Shown: piece by piece, positions 1-6,905 of the stretch | Layout of the letters: every line of letters begins with the position of its first letter | How positions within the stretch are numbered: the first letter of the stretch is position 1 | Source of the DNA: Candidatus Kaiserbacteria bacterium RIFCSPHIGHO2_01_FULL_58_22 | GTDB taxonomy: Bacteria > Patescibacteriota > Minisyncoccia > Phycocordibacterales > UBA2100 | Reading direction: 5' to 3' | DNA: 35,514 nucleotides | Assembly (NCBI GenBank): GCA_001781445.1 | Contig: MFLB01000021.1 | Span: 1 to 35,514 of the forward strand | The notes under the pieces: model-generated | Databases searched by the model: none | Told to the model about the DNA's origin: nothing | The model's input: only the letters and a program-made list of their open reading frames with translations | Position numbers and translations under genes: made by a program

Positions 1-2
1 AA

Positions 3-218
3 GCCGTAAAAAATAAACCCCATTATTCCAAATACAAAGATTTAATGCCGGACTTTGTAAATATATCCTGTGAGGTTGTAGGTTGGTGTCGCTACTCTGA
101 ATTAAGAGAAACAAAACAAATACCCGGACAAGAATTTGATGGTATGAGATTCGTTAAAGAATCTGGGCTTTTAAAGAAAACAAAGAAGGACTGGCAAGAG
201 TTTATAAAGCAATTGTAG
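3..218 (+). CDS. 3' end of an unidentified gene (partial)
   Basis: An open frame enters from the left edge and ends at TAG 216-218, giving a 71-residue C-terminus rich in Lys, Trp and Glu (for example GWCRYSELRE and DWQEFIKQL). It converges with the cytosine methyltransferase and overlaps its last 17 bases. I do not recognise the family. A gene facing a C5 methyltransferase with overlapping 3' ends could be the cognate restriction endonuclease, but that is inference from position only. Codon use is AT-rich like the two neighbouring genes, unlike the rest of the window. Confidence 0.5.
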   Translation, partial: AVKNKPHYSKYKDLMPDFVNISCEVVGWCRYSELRETKQIPGQEFDGMRFVKESGLLKKTKKDWQEFIKQL

Positions 219-1347
219 CGCCAACTTCTACTTCATCAAATAAACTTGCTATCTCTCGTGCGTTAGCTTCTCCGTTGGTAAGTTTCGACTCCACGGACTC
301 GTAGGGAATCCCTGCGAAAGTTTTTAGCACGGCAGAAATAACGGCTTGCGCGCCGACTGGAGGCACTGCCATACCGATTTGTTTTCTCGCGCTTTCTTTG
401 GAGCCTTCGAATACGAAGCTATCGGGGAAAGATTGCAATCGTGCTCGTTCCCGGTTTGTAAGAGCGCGATGTTCTGACCAGTGATAAACATGTGTTCCAC
501 CACCTCCGCTTCCGGTGATGGTGTAGGCGGGTTTTTGGGGGTCTAACCTTTTATAAATCTGGCTCATGCGAGCACCTTTTACATTTAGTCTCAAATGTTG
601 AGGTATACCCTCATACCACGCATTTTCTCCGGCTGGGATATGCTTTAGCCGTTCAACAACACCTGCGGATTGCTTGGTAAGTTCGTGATTTTGCGCATCA
701 TCTGGTATGCGTGGGTTTTCTATTGCAGAGCGCGCGCTCACATAATTGTATTTTGTAGTTGGAGCGGGAACTTTGAATTGTAGTCCTAAATCTTTTCTTA
801 TACCGATAATAACAATTCGGTGTCTTTGTTGTGGCACACCGTATTCTTCAAATTTGTATAGGTGCGGAGTGAGTACATAACCTTTCCGGGCCGATTCGAG
901 ATCTTTTAGAATTTGCTTAAAAGCATTACCTCCATTTGCGCTCTGTAAGCCACTAACATTTTCCGCAATAAACCATTTTGGATTGTGGGTGTTTATTGCC
1001 CTTACTCCATGAGAGTAGAGGGGTCCAAACTTCCCATCAAAACCTTTTTGTTCACCCACAACACTAAAATCGTTACAAGGAAATCCAAAAGCAAGCACAT
1101 CAAATTCTGGTACTTTTTTAAAATCTATTTCTTGAACAGGAGCGCAGACGACACTTTCTTCATTTCCGTTGTGAATATTACGAGCGTATGTTTTACAAGT
1201 ATCAGCGTCGTAATCGTTTGCCCAAACAGGCTCGATACTATAGATGGTATTTTCGTTTTCAGCAAAAGACCGGATTGCGCCAAGAGCAAGCCCGCCGGGG
1301 CCGGAAAATAATTCTGCTAATTTAAATTTAATCTCCTTTTTTTTCAT
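202..1347 (-). CDS. DNA (cytosine-5-)-methyltransferase
   Basis: 381 residues with the ordered C5-methyltransferase motifs: I near residues 11-20 (AELFSGPGGL, SAM binding), IV with the catalytic Cys91 (FPCNDFS), VI (ENV, residues 129-131), VIII (VPQQRHR), IX (RALTNRERARLQSFPDSF) and X (QIGMAVPP). The residue before AVPP is Met where Asn is common. The segment between VIII and IX should hold the target-recognition domain; the DNA site cannot be read from sequence. It lies 27 nt downstream of the LexA-family gene on the same strand, so the two may be co-transcribed. It probably belongs to a restriction-modification system whose partner could be the truncated gene at the left edge, although an orphan methyltransferase is also possible. 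Confidence 0.93.
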   Translation of the reverse strand: MKKKEIKFKLAELFSGPGGLALGAIRSFAENENTIYSIEPVWANDYDADTCKTYARNIHNGNEESVVCAPVQEIDFKKVPEFDVLAFGFPCNDFSVVGEQKGFDGKFGPLYSHGVRAINTHNPKWFIAENVSGLQSANGGNAFKQILKDLESARKGYVLTPHLYKFEEYGVPQQRHRIVIIGIRKDLGLQFKVPAPTTKYNYVSARSAIENPRIPDDAQNHELTKQSAGVVERLKHIPAGENAWYEGIPQHLRLNVKGARMSQIYKRLDPQKPAYTITGSGGGGTHVYHWSEHRALTNRERARLQSFPDSFVFEGSKESARKQIGMAVPPVGAQAVISAVLKTFAGIPYESVESKLTNGEANAREIASLFDEVEVGATIAL

Positions 1348-1374
1348 AAATTCTCAATTTATTTTACCATTTTT

Positions 1375-2001
1375 TTAAATTTCCTTCCTAAGCACTCCTA
1401 CGACTCTTCCTTGTATTTCCACATTTGTCTCATAAAATGGCTTCATTTTCTTATTTGCTGGAACTAATTTAATTCGATTTTTTTCCTTGTAAATCCTTTT
1501 AAGTGTAACGGCATCTTTGTTCGGAAGATAAGCAACTGCTTTGTCTCCATCGTCAACGGATGATTGTTCCCGTACCACAATAATATCTCCGTCAAAAATT
1601 CCATCTTCAATCATACTTGTACCGGCAATTTTCAAGGCATAGAAATTTGCTCCTGTTGAAAGCATATTTCTAGGAACTTCGATTGGTCTGGGATCCCTAA
1701 TTGCCTCAATAGGTCCACCGGCGGCAATAAGTCCCATAAGTGGAATTTCTACCGCTCCATTCTTTTGGTGATTGAATGCTTGAATTGAACGGCGCTTGCC
1801 CTTTTCAGTTGTAAGCAGGTTCTTTTGGCGTAGATACGAAATATGTTGGTGGATGGTGGGGACGGAAACATCAAAATGAACTGCGATTTCTGAAAGAGAT
1901 GGCGCAAAGCCATTCTTCTTGCGAAAATTACCGATGAATTCAAGTATCTCCGACTGTCTTTTTGAAGCTTTTCCTATTCCCACGCTTGACTTATTTTGCA
2001 T
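1375..2001 (-). CDS. lexA: LexA-family repressor (S24 autopeptidase)
   Basis: 208 residues. An N-terminal winged helix-turn-helix (about 14-75, with KRQSEILEFI and PSLSEIAVHFDVSVPTIHQH) is followed by an S24 domain. The self-cleavage site is the Ala94-Gly95 pair in GLIAAGGP. The catalytic dyad is Ser129 (GTSM) and Lys154 (DGDKAVAYL). The family represses its targets and is inactivated by RecA-stimulated self-cleavage. The ATG sits 6 nt after a good -10, so the mRNA is probably leaderless; an internal GTG at codon 7 is an alternative start. Given its AT-rich island and its place upstream of a methyltransferase, it may be an accessory LexA-like regulator rather than the main SOS repressor. Confidence 0.93.
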   Translation of the reverse strand: MQNKSSVGIGKASKRQSEILEFIGNFRKKNGFAPSLSEIAVHFDVSVPTIHQHISYLRQKNLLTTEKGKRRSIQAFNHQKNGAVEIPLMGLIAAGGPIEAIRDPRPIEVPRNMLSTGANFYALKIAGTSMIEDGIFDGDIIVVREQSSVDDGDKAVAYLPNKDAVTLKRIYKEKNRIKLVPANKKMKPFYETNVEIQGRVVGVLRKEI

Positions 2002-2007
2002 ACCTAA

Positions 2008-2036
2008 AGTATAATACCTAATATAAACCTAATCAA
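2008..2036 (-). promoter_or_regulatory. lexA promoter with TTAGG repeats
   Basis: Reading leftward: -35 TTGATT (2031-2036), 17-nt spacer, -10 TATACT (2008-2013), then 6 nt to the ATG. TTAGG occurs four times across the promoter and start region, roughly 10-14 nt apart. These repeats could be an operator for autoregulation; this is inference. Confidence 0.7.
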
Positions 2037-2043
2037 GCCTAAG

Positions 2044-2232
2044 TTATCCCCATGTTGGTGTCTCAAACCATTCAGGATGAACTTTGTAGATAGCCCTTAA
2101 TTCTCGTATACTTTTATCAATATCCTTGAATCTAAGCCACGTTTTCGGTTCAAAGTTGCGGACATCGCCACCGCAAATAGAAACTTCGCGCTCTGAAATG
2201 CCGGAGATGCGTCCCGCCGGAAGTTGCTGACT
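2044..2232 (-). pseudogene. C-terminal ORF remnant at a composition boundary
   Basis: A 62-codon open frame without a plausible start runs leftward from just after an in-frame TGA (2233-2235) to TAA 2044-2046. The peptide looks protein-like (FEPKTWLRFKDIDKSIREL, then VHPEWFETPTWG). Its right edge coincides with the change from AT-rich DNA on the left to GC-richer DNA on the right. It is probably the 3' piece of a gene cut by recombination or insertion. The family is not recognised. Confidence 0.4.
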
Positions 2233-2252
2233 TCACGGTAGAGGTCTATACT
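2224..2252 (+). promoter_or_regulatory. Promoter of the DUF5652 gene
   Basis: -35 TTGCTG (2224-2229), 17-nt spacer, -10 TATACT (2247-2252), then 6 nt to ATG 2259. The predicted transcript is leaderless. Confidence 0.65.
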
Positions 2253-2258
2253 TTTCCC

Positions 2259-2504
2259 ATGGACTTCACGCAATACATGGGCATCGGGGGCATGGGAGCG
2301 CTCGGTTCCTTCTCTCTCTTGCTCGTCCTCCTCATCGCGTGGAGCCTTTTCTGGAAGGGCTTCGCGCTCTGGCACTCCGCGAAGCGCGGCGAGCAGTGGT
2401 GGTTCATCGCTTTCCTCATTCTCAACACCGCCGGCATCCTAGAGATCGTCTACCTCTTCTTCATCGCGAAAGTTCCCGAATTCCGCAAGAAGCTGGGACT
2501 CTGA
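2259..2504 (+). CDS. DUF5652-type small membrane protein
   Basis: 81 residues. Two hydrophobic segments (about 17-37 and 48-68) flank a polar turn with the family-like pattern WKGFALWHSAKRGEQWWF, followed by ILNTAGILEIVYLF. This matches the DUF5652 family of small inner-membrane proteins, common in Patescibacteria and of unknown function. It has its own promoter and no clear Shine-Dalgarno. Its last 55 nt overlap the 3' end of the converging thiamine pyrophosphokinase gene. Confidence 0.85.
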   Translation: MDFTQYMGIGGMGALGSFSLLLVLLIAWSLFWKGFALWHSAKRGEQWWFIAFLILNTAGILEIVYLFFIAKVPEFRKKLGL

Positions 2505-3208
2505 TCTCCAAGGCGGTGGACTACGAGGAGACTCCCGTTTCTGACACTGATGTCCGCCGTTTTCCCCGTCATCTTGTTGCGTATGCCGCGAGCGCTCCCC
2601 GAGCGCAGAACCTCGTTCTTGAGCGGATAGAAAAGTCCTTTCGCGCTCACCCCTGCCGCATCGCGCCCGACGGGAATAAGCGAGACATCATCCCCTTTCT
2701 TTCCCCTGATACGGAGTCGTGCGCGGACAAGCTCTATCTCCTCCCTGCCTTCTATGATGCGCAATCGAACCGATGCGAATCGCTTTTTTGCGAGCATGAA
2801 GATGTTGCCGACGAGGTGATCGGTCGAGGTGCCGCGCACGCCGGCGAGAATGACGTCGCGGCATCCCCGCGCAACCGCAAGCGCCACTCCGAGCTCGGAA
2901 TCCGTGTAGAGCTTGTCGCGCGGATATCGGATGAGCTCGACCTTCTTTTTCTGCAGAGCACGAAGTATGCGCCGAGAGAGCGAATCCATGTCGCCGATGA
3001 CGACGTGCGGCGTGAGGCGAAGCGCGAGTATATGTGAGGCGCCGCCGTCGCAACCGATGAGAAGCGTGTCTTTCTTGATATGCCGCTTTACGCGCGAGAG
3101 ATCGGCGAGATCGCCATTGCAAAAGACGATGGCTTTTTTCACCCCGTTAGAAGTAGGAGGCTTGCGCTTCCGATTCGTCTCCGACGGCAGTGAGATGTTC
3201 TTGTTCAT
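2450..3208 (-). CDS. thiN: Thiamine pyrophosphokinase
   Basis: Transfers pyrophosphate from ATP to thiamine to give thiamine diphosphate. Seen: GCDGGASHIL, the Asp-rich HVVIGDMDSLS, the DKLYTDSELGVALA helix and GVRGTSTDHLVGN, all in thiamine pyrophosphokinase order. The start is uncertain. The ATG at 3208 gives 252 residues, but the first 22 do not look like the family and part of them is encoded by one arm of a 13-bp inverted repeat. A GTG at 3142, at the edge of that repeat, gives a 230-residue protein beginning VKKAIVFCNGD, which fits homologues better. It is the last gene of the riboswitch-headed thiamine operon, 53 nt after the permease. The final 18 residues overlap the converging DUF5652 gene. 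Confidence 0.88.
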   Translation of the reverse strand: MNKNISLPSETNRKRKPPTSNGVKKAIVFCNGDLADLSRVKRHIKKDTLLIGCDGGASHILALRLTPHVVIGDMDSLSRRILRALQKKKVELIRYPRDKLYTDSELGVALAVARGCRDVILAGVRGTSTDHLVGNIFMLAKKRFASVRLRIIEGREEIELVRARLRIRGKKGDDVSLIPVGRDAAGVSAKGLFYPLKNEVLRSGSARGIRNKMTGKTADISVRNGSLLVVHRLGDQSPSFLRNSGTFAMKKR

Positions 3209-3260
3209 AGCTTGCAGGACGATCTATCTATGTCCTGAACTTCCGCAACTTCTAACGGGG
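3142..3260. repeat. 13-bp inverted repeat pair, CCCCGTTAGAARY family
   Basis: CCCCGTTAGAAGT (3142-3154) and its exact reverse complement (3248-3260) enclose 93 nt at the permease/thiN junction. Nearly the same sequence forms a second pair at 12598-12667. The two pairs look like members of one dispersed palindromic family. The left arm lies inside the annotated thiN reading frame. Confidence 0.75.
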
Positions 3261-3261
3261 C

Positions 3262-4011
3262 TCATATTTTTTTCCACGGAACGAATACGCGCTCCGCGAG
3301 CGATACGAGCGCAAGGAGCGCAACCGTGAGGAGCATCGTCACGACGAGCGCGGCAAAGACGAGGACGATGGCGCGACTATTGGCCGAGGTAAGCATGAAA
3401 ACGCCGAGGCCGCGGTAGGCGCCGACGAACTCGCCGACGATGGCGGCAGTGATTGCGTATGTTACAGCTATGCGAAGCCCCGAAAAGAACGAGGGCAGAG
3501 CCGCCGGCAAGCGAACATACGAAAGTATCTGCCATGAAGAAGCGCCCATAGCCTTAAGGAGGTCGACCATGTTCTCATCTGCCGCGCGAAGCGCGTCGAA
3601 GGTCGCGATGGTGACGGGGAAAAAGCAATAGAGGATGACGATGAGCGCCTTCGGAAAGAGATCGAAGCCGAACCACATGAGAAGGAGCGGCGCGAGCGCG
3701 ATCAAGGGTATCGTCTGCGAGAGGACGAGAAGCGGGTAGACGCCGGCGCGGACGCGCGGCATGAGGAAAAGCGCCGCCGCGAAGCCGACGCCTAGCAGTA
3801 CCGCGAAGAAAAGCCCGATGAGCGCCTCTTTGAGCGTCTGCGCCGCGTGGACGAAGAGTATCTCGCGGTACGAAAGAACGGCGAGCGCGATATCCGAAGG
3901 GGGCGGCAAGACGGTTTTCGATATGTTCGCGAGACGGACGTAGAGCTCCCACGCGCCGATGAACGACGTGAGGATAAGAAGCGGCGGGAAGAGTTTTTCG
4001 AGCATCGTCAT
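3262..4011 (-). CDS. thiX: ABC transporter permease for thiamine or its pyrimidine
   Basis: 249 residues, hydrophobic throughout with about six membrane segments and the binding-protein-dependent permease fold. The cytoplasmic EAA-like loop near residues 145-165 (DLLKAMGASSWQILSYVRLPAALPSF) contacts the ATPase. It starts within the ATPase stop region (4-nt overlap), so translation is probably coupled. It carries substrate across the membrane for the ThiY-like binding protein. The thiamine assignment comes from that protein, the riboswitch and thiN, because permeases of this class are otherwise hard to tell from taurine or nitrate systems. Confidence 0.85.
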   Translation of the reverse strand: MTMLEKLFPPLLILTSFIGAWELYVRLANISKTVLPPPSDIALAVLSYREILFVHAAQTLKEALIGLFFAVLLGVGFAAALFLMPRVRAGVYPLLVLSQTIPLIALAPLLLMWFGFDLFPKALIVILYCFFPVTIATFDALRAADENMVDLLKAMGASSWQILSYVRLPAALPSFFSGLRIAVTYAITAAIVGEFVGAYRGLGVFMLTSANSRAIVLVFAALVVTMLLTVALLALVSLAERVFVPWKKI

Positions 4012-4751
4012 ACGGGCGCGAGGAGTGAGAACAGGCGTTTTTCAAGTTCGAGCGCCTCCGGCGCGCGCAACTGCTCATGACGGCGCGGCCGCGGGATCGG
4101 CACGTCGAATTTTTCCTTGATGCGCCCGGAACCGAGCACATAGATAGTGTCGGAGAGGAATATCGCCTCGCGGATGTCATGGGTGACGAGAAGCACGCTC
4201 GCCTCGGTCTTCTCGAGGAGCGCGAGAAGCCATGTTTGCGCTTCTATGCGCGTCAGCGCGTCGAGGGGCGCGAACGGCTCATCGAGGAGCAGTAACGAGT
4301 GATCGTGGAGCACCGTTCGCAGAAGCGCCGCTTTCTGCTTCGTTCCTCCCGAAAGCGCCGCCGGATAGAGCCGAGCATATTGTTCCAAACCGAATGCCGA
4401 AAGAAGCGCTCTCGCTTTTTCCTGCGCTCTCCCTCGCGACGCGCCCGCGATATCCGCGGGCAACAAAAGATTTCCCTCGACCGTCCTCCAGGGCAAAAGC
4501 GCGTGGTCTTGCGGCATATACGATGCGTCGCCACGGAGCTCGAAGACGCCGGATGTCGGCATCCCGACGCCGGCGAGTATTTTAAGGAGCGTGCTCTTGC
4601 CGGAGGCGTTCTGCCCGATGATGCTGACAAACTCGCCCTCTTTGGCCTCGAGGCTGACATTCGAGAGCGCCCGGATCTCCTTTTTCCCCGTCTCGTAAGT
4701 CTTCCCGACGCCGCGGACGGCGAGCAGAGCCGCGCTATTCGAAAAGTTCAT
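4008..4751 (-). CDS. thiZ: ABC transporter ATP-binding protein, thiamine-type
   Basis: Seen: Walker A GQNASGKST, Q-loop YMPQD, signature LSGGTKQ, Walker B LLLLDEPFAPLD and H-loop VTHD, so the nucleotide-binding domain is complete. The ATG at 4751 starts close to the conserved LLAVRGVGKTYE strand; an ATG at 4766 would add five residues and overlap the upstream gene further. Either start overlaps the 3' end of the binding-protein gene and the stop overlaps the permease start, an arrangement typical of coupled translation. It energises uptake through the downstream permease. Confidence 0.9.
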   Translation of the reverse strand: MNFSNSAALLAVRGVGKTYETGKKEIRALSNVSLEAKEGEFVSIIGQNASGKSTLLKILAGVGMPTSGVFELRGDASYMPQDHALLPWRTVEGNLLLPADIAGASRGRAQEKARALLSAFGLEQYARLYPAALSGGTKQKAALLRTVLHDHSLLLLDEPFAPLDALTRIEAQTWLLALLEKTEASVLLVTHDIREAIFLSDTIYVLGSGRIKEKFDVPIPRPRRHEQLRAPEALELEKRLFSLLAPV

Positions 4752-5748
4752 TCGTGTAGAGCGCATCGAGGTCGAGCTCGCTTACCGGGTCGCCCGAGGC
4801 GTCGAAGACAGCTTCGTTATCGAGCATGAACGCGGGGTACCAGCGCCACGAGCTTTCGCTCTGGACTCCCCACGGCACTCCCTCGTCGGCGTAGCGCGGC
4901 GAGAGATACGCTTGGCTCGCGAATACAAGGCCTTCGTCGGGGAAAGTGCCGCGCGGGGTGGCCGCGATGAGCATGCGCGCCGCCTTCTCCGGGTTCTCGC
5001 GCGCGAATTCGTAGCCGCGCGCCGTCGCGCGCATGAATTTTTTCAGCAACTCTTTCTTCGTCGCAAGCGTTTGTGGCGAGGTGATGATGTTCGGCGTCGA
5101 GTAATCGGGAATGCCGTATTCGGCGATGGGAAATGTGATGAGCTCGAACCCTTCGCGCTTCGCCGCGACACCCTGCCAGCCGTCGAATATCCACGTGAAA
5201 TCGACGCGCCCCGCGCGGAGCGCCTCGAAGGCGTCGGTATCGAGCGTCACGTTCTGAAATGCACCGCTCCCGCCGTCGCTTTGAATGATAGTACCGATGA
5301 CGGGCTCTTCGTATGGCGCGCCATAGCCGCCGTAAATTTTTCCCTCAAGTTGCGAAGGGCGCGTGATGCCAGAATCTTTTCGCACGGCGAGGGAGGAGGT
5401 GTTGCGCGCGATGATAGCGGCGATGGAAACGACTGGCGCGCCTGCCGCGTGCGCGGCGACGATTGCTTCAGTGGAGCTGATGCCGAGATCTGCTGCGCCG
5501 GAGTGCACTAAGACGTCGGGCGATACGGAGCCGTAGGGCAGGATGATGAGTTCTATCCCCTCTTCTTCGTACCACTTCTCATGGAGCGCGACGTAGAGCC
5601 CCGTGTGATTGGTGTTCGGCGTCCAGTCGAACGCGAGCGTGAGAGGCGCGAGGTCATCGCGCGTCGAACCCGTGTTGCTTTGAAATATCCAAAATGCGCT
5701 TCCAACGATTACGACGACTAGAACGACTATAACGTATCTGGTATTCAT
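4735..5748 (-). CDS. thiY: ThiY-like substrate-binding protein (NMT1/THI5 family)
   Basis: 337 residues. An N-terminal hydrophobic anchor (about 5-22, no lipobox Cys) is followed by the family hallmark LTLAFDWTPNTNHTGLYVAL near 37-56. The NMT1/THI5 family binds the thiamine pyrimidine HMP or related precursors. It is the first gene after the TPP riboswitch, with its ATG about 5 nt after the conserved 3' end of the aptamer. The downstream enzyme acts on thiamine rather than HMP and no thiD, thiE or thiM is visible, so the transported compound may be thiamine itself. That is inference. Confidence 0.9.
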   Translation of the reverse strand: MNTRYVIVVLVVVIVGSAFWIFQSNTGSTRDDLAPLTLAFDWTPNTNHTGLYVALHEKWYEEEGIELIILPYGSVSPDVLVHSGAADLGISSTEAIVAAHAAGAPVVSIAAIIARNTSSLAVRKDSGITRPSQLEGKIYGGYGAPYEEPVIGTIIQSDGGSGAFQNVTLDTDAFEALRAGRVDFTWIFDGWQGVAAKREGFELITFPIAEYGIPDYSTPNIITSPQTLATKKELLKKFMRATARGYEFARENPEKAARMLIAATPRGTFPDEGLVFASQAYLSPRYADEGVPWGVQSESSWRWYPAFMLDNEAVFDASGDPVSELDLDALYTNELFE

Positions 5749-5749
5749 A

Positions 5750-5866
5750 TTCCCTCCGCAGGCATTACCCTACAGGTTCGATGGGTCGTCCCTGCGGTGA
5801 GTTTATCGAATCCGCGACTTGGGACCTCTCAGCCGAGCCTTGTCTCGCCGAAGCCCCGTTTGACGT
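5750..5866 (-). promoter_or_regulatory. TPP riboswitch (THI element)
   Basis: Reading leftward, the RNA contains GGCUGAGAGG, then after an extended variable stem CAUCGAACCUGUAGGGUAAU, GCCUGCGG and AGGGAA. These are the conserved parts of the thiamine diphosphate aptamer. The 3' part contains the GGAGGG that would be the ribosome-binding site of the thiY-like gene, whose ATG follows within a few nucleotides. No terminator hairpin lies between aptamer and start, so translational control is more likely than attenuation. The 5' boundary is approximate. Confidence 0.9.
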
Positions 5867-5900
5867 GGCGTAGGCGGACTTCCCCAGCTCCCCCACAACT

Positions 5901-5928
5901 ACTGTATCAGAGGAAGGAAAAGAGACAA
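5901..5928 (-). promoter_or_regulatory. Promoter of the thiamine operon
   Basis: Reading leftward: -35 TTGTCT (5923-5928), 16-nt spacer, -10 TACAGT (5901-5906). Transcription would begin near 5894, giving a leader of about 145 nt that carries the whole riboswitch. Confidence 0.55.
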
Positions 5929-5933
5929 CTCGT

Positions 5934-6386
5934 CTATGTCAAAACCTTCGTCATTTGGACGCGTTCCACGTCACTGCGACCCGGTTCAGGCTCAACCCAA
6001 GCCTCCTTATGGAAACCGAGACGTTCGTAAAATCCAACTGCTGTGGGATGTGCATTGAGAACGAGCGTGGATATCCCTTGTCTTTTGGCAAGACTCTCAA
6101 GATTTTTCATGAGCAACCGCCCAAAACCCCTGCCTTGCTCTTTTTTAGTGATCGCCACAAGCCGAACTGCGGCTATATCCGGGGAGAGAATGTCGAACCG
6201 CGCTGTTCCGATCGCTCTTCCATTAGTCTTCAGGAGTAATGCGGTTTTGTTCGGATCCCGTTCGCCTCGATAGTTCGGATCGTAGTCGGACCTGCCGCGC
6301 GCTTCGAAGAGTTCTGTGCGACGGATGTCGTGATAGCTCGCCCAATCCTCGGCCGTCGTTACCCGAGCAAGCTCGACCCTTACCAT
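5934..6386 (-). CDS. GNAT-family N-acetyltransferase
   Basis: 150 residues. The acetyl-CoA pyrophosphate-binding loop is KKEQGRGFGRLLM (about 91-103), after the beta-4 strand AAVRLVAI. The C-terminal strand VLNAHPTAVGFYERLGF is typical of GNAT enzymes. The substrate cannot be predicted. It lies 3 nt downstream of hicA on the same strand, so it may share the toxin-antitoxin transcript, and it ends just before the thiamine operon promoter. Confidence 0.88.
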   Translation of the reverse strand: MVRVELARVTTAEDWASYHDIRRTELFEARGRSDYDPNYRGERDPNKTALLLKTNGRAIGTARFDILSPDIAAVRLVAITKKEQGRGFGRLLMKNLESLAKRQGISTLVLNAHPTAVGFYERLGFHKEAWVEPEPGRSDVERVQMTKVLT

Positions 6387-6389
6387 AGA

Positions 6390-6596
6390 TCACAGATCAT
6401 CGGCGGTGAGGCCCGCGATCTTGAGAATGCGATGTAGCGTGCCCTTTGAAATGTCTCGCGCGTGCATCGGGACCACGACGGTTGCCTTGTCCGAAGCGCG
6501 TACGTATACCGCATGACTGCCGCGTTGCCGGGTAAAGACGAAACCTCGTTTGGCGATCAGCGCGATGATCCTTCTCGGCGTCGCCGACTTGGCCAT
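6390..6596 (-). CDS. hicA: HicA-type mRNA interferase toxin
   Basis: 68 residues, typical HicA length. The double-stranded-RNA-binding-like fold shows RIIALIAKRGFVFTRQRGSH, whose final His is the usual catalytic residue, then VVVPMHARDISKGTLHRILK. HicA cleaves mRNA unless bound by HicB. It follows hicB by 8 nt on the same strand. The order hicB-hicA is the less common one but is known for the family. Confidence 0.9.
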   Translation of the reverse strand: MAKSATPRRIIALIAKRGFVFTRQRGSHAVYVRASDKATVVVPMHARDISKGTLHRILKIAGLTADDL

Positions 6597-6604
6597 AGCG
6601 CTTA

Positions 6605-6859
6605 CTACCTTCGAACCTCCGCAAGATCAACGGCGACCGAACTCACGATCGGGCGCTCATCAATAGCCGGTACCGGTTCTCGACGCGCGGCGAGCTCCTC
6701 GAGATATACGAGAATCGCCTCTTTCGCCATTTTCTGGGCATGCTCGAAGTTTTTGCCTTGCGTCACACAACCGGGCAAAGTCGGCACATACACCGAATAT
6801 CCCCTTCTTTTCTCGGGTTCGAATACGACGCTAAAGTCCAGAATTTTCTTCTTTTTCAT
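6605..6859 (-). CDS. hicB: HicB-type antitoxin
   Basis: 84 residues with the partial RNase H-like HicB fold: FSVVFEPEKRRGYSVYVPTLPGC, then TQGKNFEHAQKMAKEAILVYLEEL. It neutralises HicA and usually represses its own operon. No separate C-terminal DNA-binding helix-turn-helix is evident, so this is the short form. It is transcribed divergently from ilvD across a 46-nt intergenic region. Confidence 0.9.
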   Translation of the reverse strand: MKKKKILDFSVVFEPEKRRGYSVYVPTLPGCVTQGKNFEHAQKMAKEAILVYLEELAARREPVPAIDERPIVSSVAVDLAEVRR

Positions 6860-6868
6860 ACTTCAATG

Positions 6869-6897
6869 AGGACAGCATACCATATTCAATGTATACT
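6869..6897 (+). promoter_or_regulatory. ilvD promoter
   Basis: -35 AGGACA (6869-6874), 17-nt spacer, -10 TATACT (6892-6897), ATG 8 nt later. Any 5' leader would be only one or two nucleotides. It lies in the divergent hicB/ilvD spacer. Confidence 0.6.
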
Positions 6898-6905
6898 CGA
6901 AATTC

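Noticed and set aside
4253..4660. Arg-rich frames overlapping the transporter ATPase gene
   Set aside because: Alternate-frame shadows of a complete ABC ATPase.
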